DNA of 64,000 bases, from the NCBI GenBank assembly GCA_949825025.1, contig OX463781.1, positions 45,148,317 to 45,212,316 on the forward strand, given 5' to 3'. Under the pieces are notes generated by a model. It ran no database searches, had not been told where the DNA came from, and worked only from the letters and a program-made list of their open reading frames with translations. This document shows positions 58,500-64,000 of the stretch, piece after piece; position 1 is the stretch's first letter; every line of letters begins with the position of its first letter. This DNA comes from Siphlonurus alternatus. Lineage: Eukaryota; Arthropoda; Insecta; Ephemeroptera; Siphlonuridae. Both the position numbers and the translations under genes were made by a program.

Positions 58500-60980
58500 T
58501 TCTTAATTAATTTACATAAAAGACCTCCTACCCTTAAAAGCTCTTTCTATCCATTCAGGTATTATAAGCATTTACAATAAAATTTTTCAGTATTTTCTAT
58601 ATAGCCACTTTTAGATACTATAACTTGTTATTATTGTTTTGATAATTCAATTATGTTTGATAAAGTGGTTAATATAATTAGCATTTTTCATATGCACACA
58701 CACATACACAGAATGTAGCCATGTGGTAGAGTATTTCATGTCAATTTTTTATTGTATAAGTGACTATTGTTATATCTATATAATATGGACTGAGTAATAT
58801 GGATCTCCTATTTAAAGTTAAAACGTTTGAAGTTTGATTGTCATTTTGTCAATGGCTCTCGTAATATTGATGATACTAAAGTCATTATTACAAAATATGA
58901 CGAATATTTAATTACCATTTTGTACTGTATACTTTGCCTTTGTTGGTAATATAAGGGTTAAATATTGACTATAAATATTTGAACTTGGCTTAATGATGTT
59001 TTTATACGAATATAAATTTAATGTTGATTTATAATACATAAAGCTCAAATCAAAATGATAAATAGAAATTGAAATGTTTTTTTTTTCTCTCTCCCTCTCT
59101 TCCCTTTTAATTGTTTAAAAAAATATTGTTTATTTTGTATAATAACGTCTGCTCAATTATTGTGACAATATACCTGCAGAGAACAATTAAAATCTATACT
59201 GGGAAATGTTATAGTTTTGATTTTTTTCATAACTATTATTATATTATTTACAATGTTTAATTTTCTTTAATTATGCATTATACTGTATAATGACACTATT
59301 GGCGGCCATTATTTCCCTAAAATAATAAAACCTTTAATATTTTTACACCTAAAGATATTTGACTATACTAGCCTGAGCAAATAAAAACAATTAATAGGAT
59401 CCACATTATTGAAATATTAATCTTTTGGCGTTTTTTAAATACTGATTTGACAACATTTTGACCAAAGTCGTCGCTCCAACATAATTATGTCCTTATACGT
59501 AACTCAAAAACTTTATCTTAATTTTCTTTTTTTTAATTGATCAAACATTTACTTATTTTTTTTATGACGGTATTTTGAAATATGGGAACGGTGTACGACC
59601 TCTAAGGATTGTGCCATTAATCCTTAAATTTATTTATTTATTTCCTCGTGTGGCTGTACATAATACAATTAATAAACTGAATTTTATTATTCAACGCATA
59701 AAAAAATGAAGTAACAAATTAACAAAGAATCGCCACCTTAATAATGGGATTGTGAATGTGTATGAGAAATGAGAACACTGGTATTACTATGTTTTTTACA
59801 GAATTTATTTGAAGCTAAAATTGTAGGAAAAATAGTATACTTGTGCATGAGAGAAATGTATTCTAATATCAAAGCGTGCTATCTTCCAACATTTTTTTCT
59901 ATTTTTCTTTTAATGTAAAATACTTTATATAATTTATTTTTTAAATATAATTCGTACAAAATTTAAAAGATAAATTTGATTTAAATTGTTTAAATTTGCA
60001 TAAATTTTCATTGCGTATATAAGAGTGGTAATATATTACACCCCTAAAAAATACAAAAATAAAGTTGTTATGAATAAAATTATTGTCAAAAGTTATCATG
60101 CACACGTATATATTATATCTCATTTATTTAAAGACCATACTTCAACTAAATTTAAATTTAAGATAAAAAAAAAATCTGCAGGCTACACAGCGTTACATCA
60201 ATGTCGATCATCGCATATCATGACATTTACATCTCAATTGTTCCTCGTTTTTAACATTATACAACACGCAATCTACGGACATGAAATCTGTTGTAGAGAG
60301 ATTGTAGTAAGTAAGTCATGCTCTGCTAAGTCTGTCAACCAAATATGGCTTGACATCCGTGCGGCCACAAAACTAAGTTTCAAATTTCCCGCCACACTCA
60401 CACGCGCTTCAGCAACCCCCACCGCATTTACGTTCCGCTACCGCACAGTCTCTTGCGAAATTATTACATGAATTATTATATGAAGATATATATTATAGTT
60501 TTCCTAACTGGCTGTCGTAGTCTGGGCTTTAATGGAGGCTTAATACATGCATGAGAAAGTTACAATATGTGTCGATATTTAATTAAATGAGAGATTCAAT
60601 TCTTATTATAAAATATATTTTCAAGTTTATATTTTTTCATACCAATTTAATAAATCTCAATTAACATTATAAAATAATTATAGTTACTAATTATAATAAA
60701 AGTATAATAACATTAATTTAGTTCACTTCTTCTTTAGATTTATCAAATAAATTAAGTTTCAATTTTAGAAAGAAAGTGACATAAATTTCGACCAAATTAC
60801 CTATTATATGTAATTTTACACGTAAGTCTTTACAAACTTGATATTTTTTATTAGAAAACCTGCAATAATAAGTTGTTGTTTTTTTTGCACCATATAATGT
60901 AACTTATTTACTTAATTAATTAGAACGTTCAACTTGAATATGAACATAAAAAGTAAAAAAAAAAAAAAGAACGGAGGCTC
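58500..60980. other. AT-rich DNA with a GC-richer patch at 60.2-60.47 kb
   Basis: The patch contains an exact E2F site (TTTCCCGCC, about 60387-60395) and stays open on the plus strand to 60471, from a non-ATG head. An acceptor-like ctgcag at about 60176-60181 and a GTAAGTAAG donor-like string near 60309 could bound an exon, but frame quality is poor. Elsewhere nothing is supported. Confidence 0.45.
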
Positions 60981-60987
60981 AATTCTG

Positions 60988-61066
60988 TCAACTCCTGTAA
61001 GTTATGCAACCCGTGCAGCCAGCGTGCCTGGGACGAAGCTGCAATCAATCGATGATTCATCAAGTT
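60988..61066. repeat. dispersed repeat copy 2
   Basis: ACTCCTGTAAGTTATGCAAC and GCTGCAATCAATCGA match the 53.8-kb copy in order and orientation; the middle differs. It follows an A run, as a retroposed sequence might. Confidence 0.6.
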
Positions 61067-61585
61067 CGCTAATAACATCAGGAAAACAGCTGAGATAGTA
61101 GACGTCATTTGTTCACGATGTCACTGCTGCAGCTGGATTTAAGAGAAAATCTTGATGAAGACATGAAATCTATTCAGACAGAAACGTTATTATAGCTTGT
61201 TTTATACCATTCAATATTGAAGATAGAAGAATATTCACTTCGCTTACATATTAAATAATAATAAAAAAAATAATCATCATCATCATGCTTAACGTTTTGA
61301 ATAAAACGTTATGCATATAATTTTCTATTGAAGCAAATATAGACGCTGACAAATTGAAAATAAAATAAATCTAGCTGCAAGAACAAGAATCAAGTCATTA
61401 TAAAATGTAAGTTTGATTTACATGCAGTTAATATACACTTCTGAATTTTTCGAATGTTATTCCTGCTCTACTTTTTAGATATCATTCAATCTTGAGGGCT
61501 AATTATTTATCAACCAGGTATGTTTAATAGTTTGTTCTTCCGACATCCTTGTATTAATGTCTTTTTTTTTTTTACTTGTCAACAG

Positions 61586-61688
61586 TCAACTTTTTTAAGC
61601 CAATCAGAATTCAGAATTGGCTCCCATAAGCCGGAAATACCCTGTCAATTGAGAAATAGCCCTGTCCAGCTTTATATAGGCGAGCATG
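61586..61688 (+). CDS. candidate internal exon, 103 nt, both splice sites strong
   Basis: A textbook acceptor (13 T, then acttgtcaacag, AG 61584-61585) and a good donor (CATG|GTGAGT at 61688/61689) bound a segment open in phase 0, ending in phase 1. The peptide is STFLSQSEFRIGSHKPEIPC, then QLRNSPVQLYIGEHG, balanced in codon use and unlike AT-driven chance frames. No domain is recognised. The frame is open through the flanks by chance as well. Of all the exon candidates here it has the best splice boundaries. Confidence 0.35.
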
Positions 61689-61699
61689 GTGAGTCGTTT

Positions 61700-62030
61700 T
61701 GGGAGATTATAAAACCTCCAATTTTCAAAACTATAATAATTATTATTGTTTAATTTTTTATAAATTTGTACTGTGTAACGTTTCCCCTATCTGAAGGTAT
61801 ACGTATATTGCAAAGTTTTCAATAAAAATATAAAAAAGAAGAATAAAAAGAAAAGATTTCTTGCTTGAAAGCCACATATTGAAGCAAACATACAAAAAAT
61901 GATGTAATTAATATTACAAATATTATCAAGGCCTGCATGTTTTTGTTCAAATATTGTAATTCCATATGATGGGTGCGTCACGAGTGGTAGGATCTGTAAT
62001 GTGACTCTTGCGGAGGACCATCAGGCCGAA
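61700..62030. other. AT-rich non-coding DNA
   Basis: Nothing supported. Confidence 0.55.
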
Positions 62031-62033
62031 ATC

Positions 62034-62207
62034 TTATCCAGCACTTGACTGGCTGACCGGCACCGCAAGAGCCACCGGCCTTGTCCCCTCATGACGTCTC
62101 AATGCATAGAAAGCAAGGTATGCAGAAATGCAGATTTCTTGGGGGACAGTAATACGTGGGGGTAGAATTCGCATAAGCGCAGGTGCGTAGAATTCAGTAT
62201 CCGCCAT
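62034..62207 (-). CDS. candidate small ORF or first exon, 57 aa, unknown
   Basis: On the minus strand an ATG (62205-62207) in a strong context (AATAATGGCGG) begins MADTEFYAPALMRILPPRIT and runs 57 codons to TAA at 62034, with GC-rich, coding-like codons (later HEGTRPVALAVPVSQSSAG). The frame continues open upstream through an AT-rich low-complexity stretch, so the ATG at the composition boundary is the sensible start. No signal peptide or domain. A CCGCCAT/ATGGCGG motif at the start is YY1-like. It could be a complete microprotein or a first exon. Confidence 0.28.
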   Translation of the reverse strand: MADTEFYAPALMRILPPRITVPQEICISAYLAFYALRRHEGTRPVALAVPVSQSSAG

Positions 62208-62238
62208 TATTGAGCAAATTTTGTATTGTAACCGCAAA

Positions 62239-62270
<32 letters not shown>

Positions 62271-62482
62271 TGCAATCTTGTCATCATATTGTGACACAAA
62301 TAATAAATAAATAACAATAAAACATGTGATAAAGATATCAATCTGATGATGCAATTATTAATGAAAAGATTGAAAATTATCGTGGGATCACTTTGATTGT
62401 ATGTGAGTGCATCTTTTTTCAGGCCTATTCCCAGTGGTTTTGGATTTAAAACTTTAATCGCGTTCTTTTGCAAAAAAAAACA

Positions 62483-62590
<108 letters not shown>

Positions 62591-62702
62591 ATAAAAGCTT
62601 TATGTAATGCATTAATATTAACTTTTAAATTTATAACTTATTTTCTTTCCGTTTTTGGAAAAATGTACAGGCAATTAAATTTAAAATGAAATTGAAAATG
62701 GT

Positions 62703-62705
<3 letters not shown>

Positions 62706-62794
<89 letters not shown>
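62706..62794. repeat. (TA)n microsatellite
   Basis: About 44 uninterrupted TA units. Confidence 0.97.
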
Positions 62795-62798
<4 letters not shown>

Positions 62799-62799
62799 T

Positions 62800-63330
62800 C
62801 TATTGGTTTTATTATATATATAATAATGTATATTTATAAAATATATATCATATATTCATTTATATGATGATATAGTTTAAATCATTCTTGTTCTGTATAA
62901 TCGAGACGCTTTCTTTGCGGTAGCCAGCACAAATATCAAATGTTATCGCACTGACACACTGTCACGTTGTTGTCATACTGCTGCTGCATGCAGTGATATG
63001 TCCTGCTTGAACACATATATATCTTCACTTATTTAATTACAATGCGGAAATTACTTGCGGAGAAATTCATTATTTTGTTGAAATTAAATTTCCCGTGAAA
63101 ATACAAAAACAATCTACATATAGTTCTAATTATAAGCAATTCACTTCCAAAATCAATAATTGTCTGTTTCTACTCATTGGAGAAACCCATTGGAGACAGG
63201 ATGAGTTTTTTTTTTTTATTCCTTTTAAGTTGAGAGAGATGGGTCCGGATGGACAAGCATGGATGGTTTGGCGTAGCATGGACTTGCAATCCGGCACGGA
63301 GAGTGCTCGCGACAGCCACACAAAACAAAG
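62800..63330. other. mixed DNA, GC-richer patch at 63.23-63.34 kb
   Basis: A short plus frame from ATG 63240 (MGPDGQAWMVWRSMDLQSGT) ends at 63343 and is also open on the minus strand. A T run lies at about 63206-63217. No gene is supported. Confidence 0.45.
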
Positions 63331-63334
63331 CCAG

Positions 63335-63430
63335 GGGGGCTGACGTAGAGGTAGCACTACTATCTATATTATATGGCTGGCTTTAGGGATTTAACCGAGT
63401 TCGAATGCTTGGTAATTGACTCAATGTATT
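63335..63430 (+). mobile_element. tRNA-like SINE head (A-box and B-box)
   Basis: TGACGTAGAGG (63341-63351) fits the pol III A-box with one mismatch, and GAGTTCGAATGC (63397-63408) fits the B-box core GTTCGAAT. CCGAG and CTTGG flanking the latter can pair as a T-arm. The A-to-B distance is about 12 bp longer than in a standard tRNA. No full cloverleaf or acceptor stem forms, so a tRNA-derived SINE or decayed tRNA is likelier than a functional gene. Confidence 0.33.
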
Positions 63431-63567
63431 CAAAATAATTCACAGCATTAAAAAGTAAATTTTCTATTTTCTTTCAGAATCGATTTGCAAGCAACTAATT
63501 AATACAAAATAACAATTAAGGCATTATGTTAATTTAGTTTTTAATTTTACTGTTCGTAAAGAGATAA

Positions 63568-63902
63568 TAAAATGGACAACATACATGAAAATTTTTTATT
63601 GCAGAAATGAATAGAGGGTACCAAATTATGCTACTCTGAATTCTTTCAGATTTTTTTGAGACCCAGAACTTTAAATAATTATTGAAAGTGCGGCCACGCC
63701 CCCTGGAGGCGTCAATAGGCGTTCAATCTCCATCCTTCTTTATTAAGGATTCAGGGGTGCCAACTGAAATCACAGTACTTTCAATAATTATTTAAAAATA
63801 GTTCCGGGTCTCAAAAAAATCTGAAAGAATTCAGAGTAGCATAATTTGGTACCCTCTATTCATTTCTGCAATAAATTTTTTTCGTGTATGTTGTCCATTA
63901 TA
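63568..63902. mobile_element. palindromic MITE, diverged relative of family A
   Basis: Terminal repeats AATGGACAACATACATGAAA and TTTCGTGTATGTTGTCCATT bound a hairpin of about 330 bp; a TA on each side (63568-63569, 63901-63902) could be the target duplication. The inner arms (GCAGAAATGAATAGAGGGTA, CAGATTTTTTTGAGACCC, AATAATTATTGAAAGT) match family A, but the outermost 25 bp and the GC-rich centre (gcggccacgccccctggaggcg) differ. Confidence 0.82.
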
Positions 63903-64000
63903 GTTATATTATGATAAATTATTTAATTACACTAATAGGTAGAGATGTAAATAAAAAAGTTTATACTTAATTACAAAAATATTCATTATTTATAATATAT

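Noticed and set aside
60025..60471. 148-codon plus-strand frame
   Set aside because: Non-ATG head in low-complexity AT-rich DNA, composition change in the middle, no domain. Only the E2F-like site in it is noted.

Overview
This is a stretch of animal (metazoan) nuclear DNA, strongly A+T-rich (about 70% by eye). It holds no rRNA gene, no intact tRNA gene, no CRISPR array, no bacterial-type operon and no complete protein-coding gene that I can recognise. Long pure microsatellites, mononucleotide runs, palindromic MITE-like elements, GT/AG splice-like signals and small GC-richer islands in an AT-rich background all point to a large, repeat-rich invertebrate genome. (AG)n, (AT)n, (AAT)n and (AAAT)n tracts of 60-250 bp would suit an arthropod or mollusc, but the sequence does not fix the phylum.

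Layout. 1-6.6 kb: AT-rich DNA with a possible TATA promoter and tiny first exon at 340-491 and a 143-bp foldback at 2.65 kb. 6.6-18 kb: scattered GC-richer islands, including a small ORF (6645), a near-perfect short hairpin (8209), two promoter-like islands (9.8 and 11.3 kb), a degenerate tandem repeat (10 kb) and a Cys-rich candidate exon (13083). 18-27 kb: a well-bounded candidate exon (19358), an unexplained 94-codon open frame (24493), a palindromic MITE with an exact 306-bp tandem duplication (25.0-25.9 kb), a possible Gag-like remnant (26316) and a promoter-like island with a CArG/TATA sequence (26.65-26.84 kb). 27-38 kb: mostly AT-rich DNA, dominated by a 2.1-kb composite element at 35135-37257. 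Its core is a 1.6-kb palindrome whose halves are themselves palindromes. A candidate terminal exon with a poly(A) signal follows at 37676. 38-50 kb: candidate exons around 39.9-40.8 kb, a second palindromic MITE (44.2 kb), a foldback (45.7 kb) and a long (AG)n. 50-64 kb: long (AAAT)n and (AT)n arrays, a cluster of four hairpins (55.4-55.8 kb), several candidate exons, a tRNA-like SINE head (63.34 kb) and a third MITE relative (63.57-63.90 kb).

How the parts work together: I cannot assemble a gene. The candidate exons lie on both strands, many kilobases apart, and none matches a named family well enough for a firm call. The most plausible reading is introns and intergenic DNA of one or more genes with very long introns, heavily colonised by non-autonomous foldback elements. 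The exon calls rest only on reading frame and splice-site pattern; GC-richer islands often leave several frames open by chance, so their confidence is low. The repeat structures are read directly from the sequence and are much firmer.
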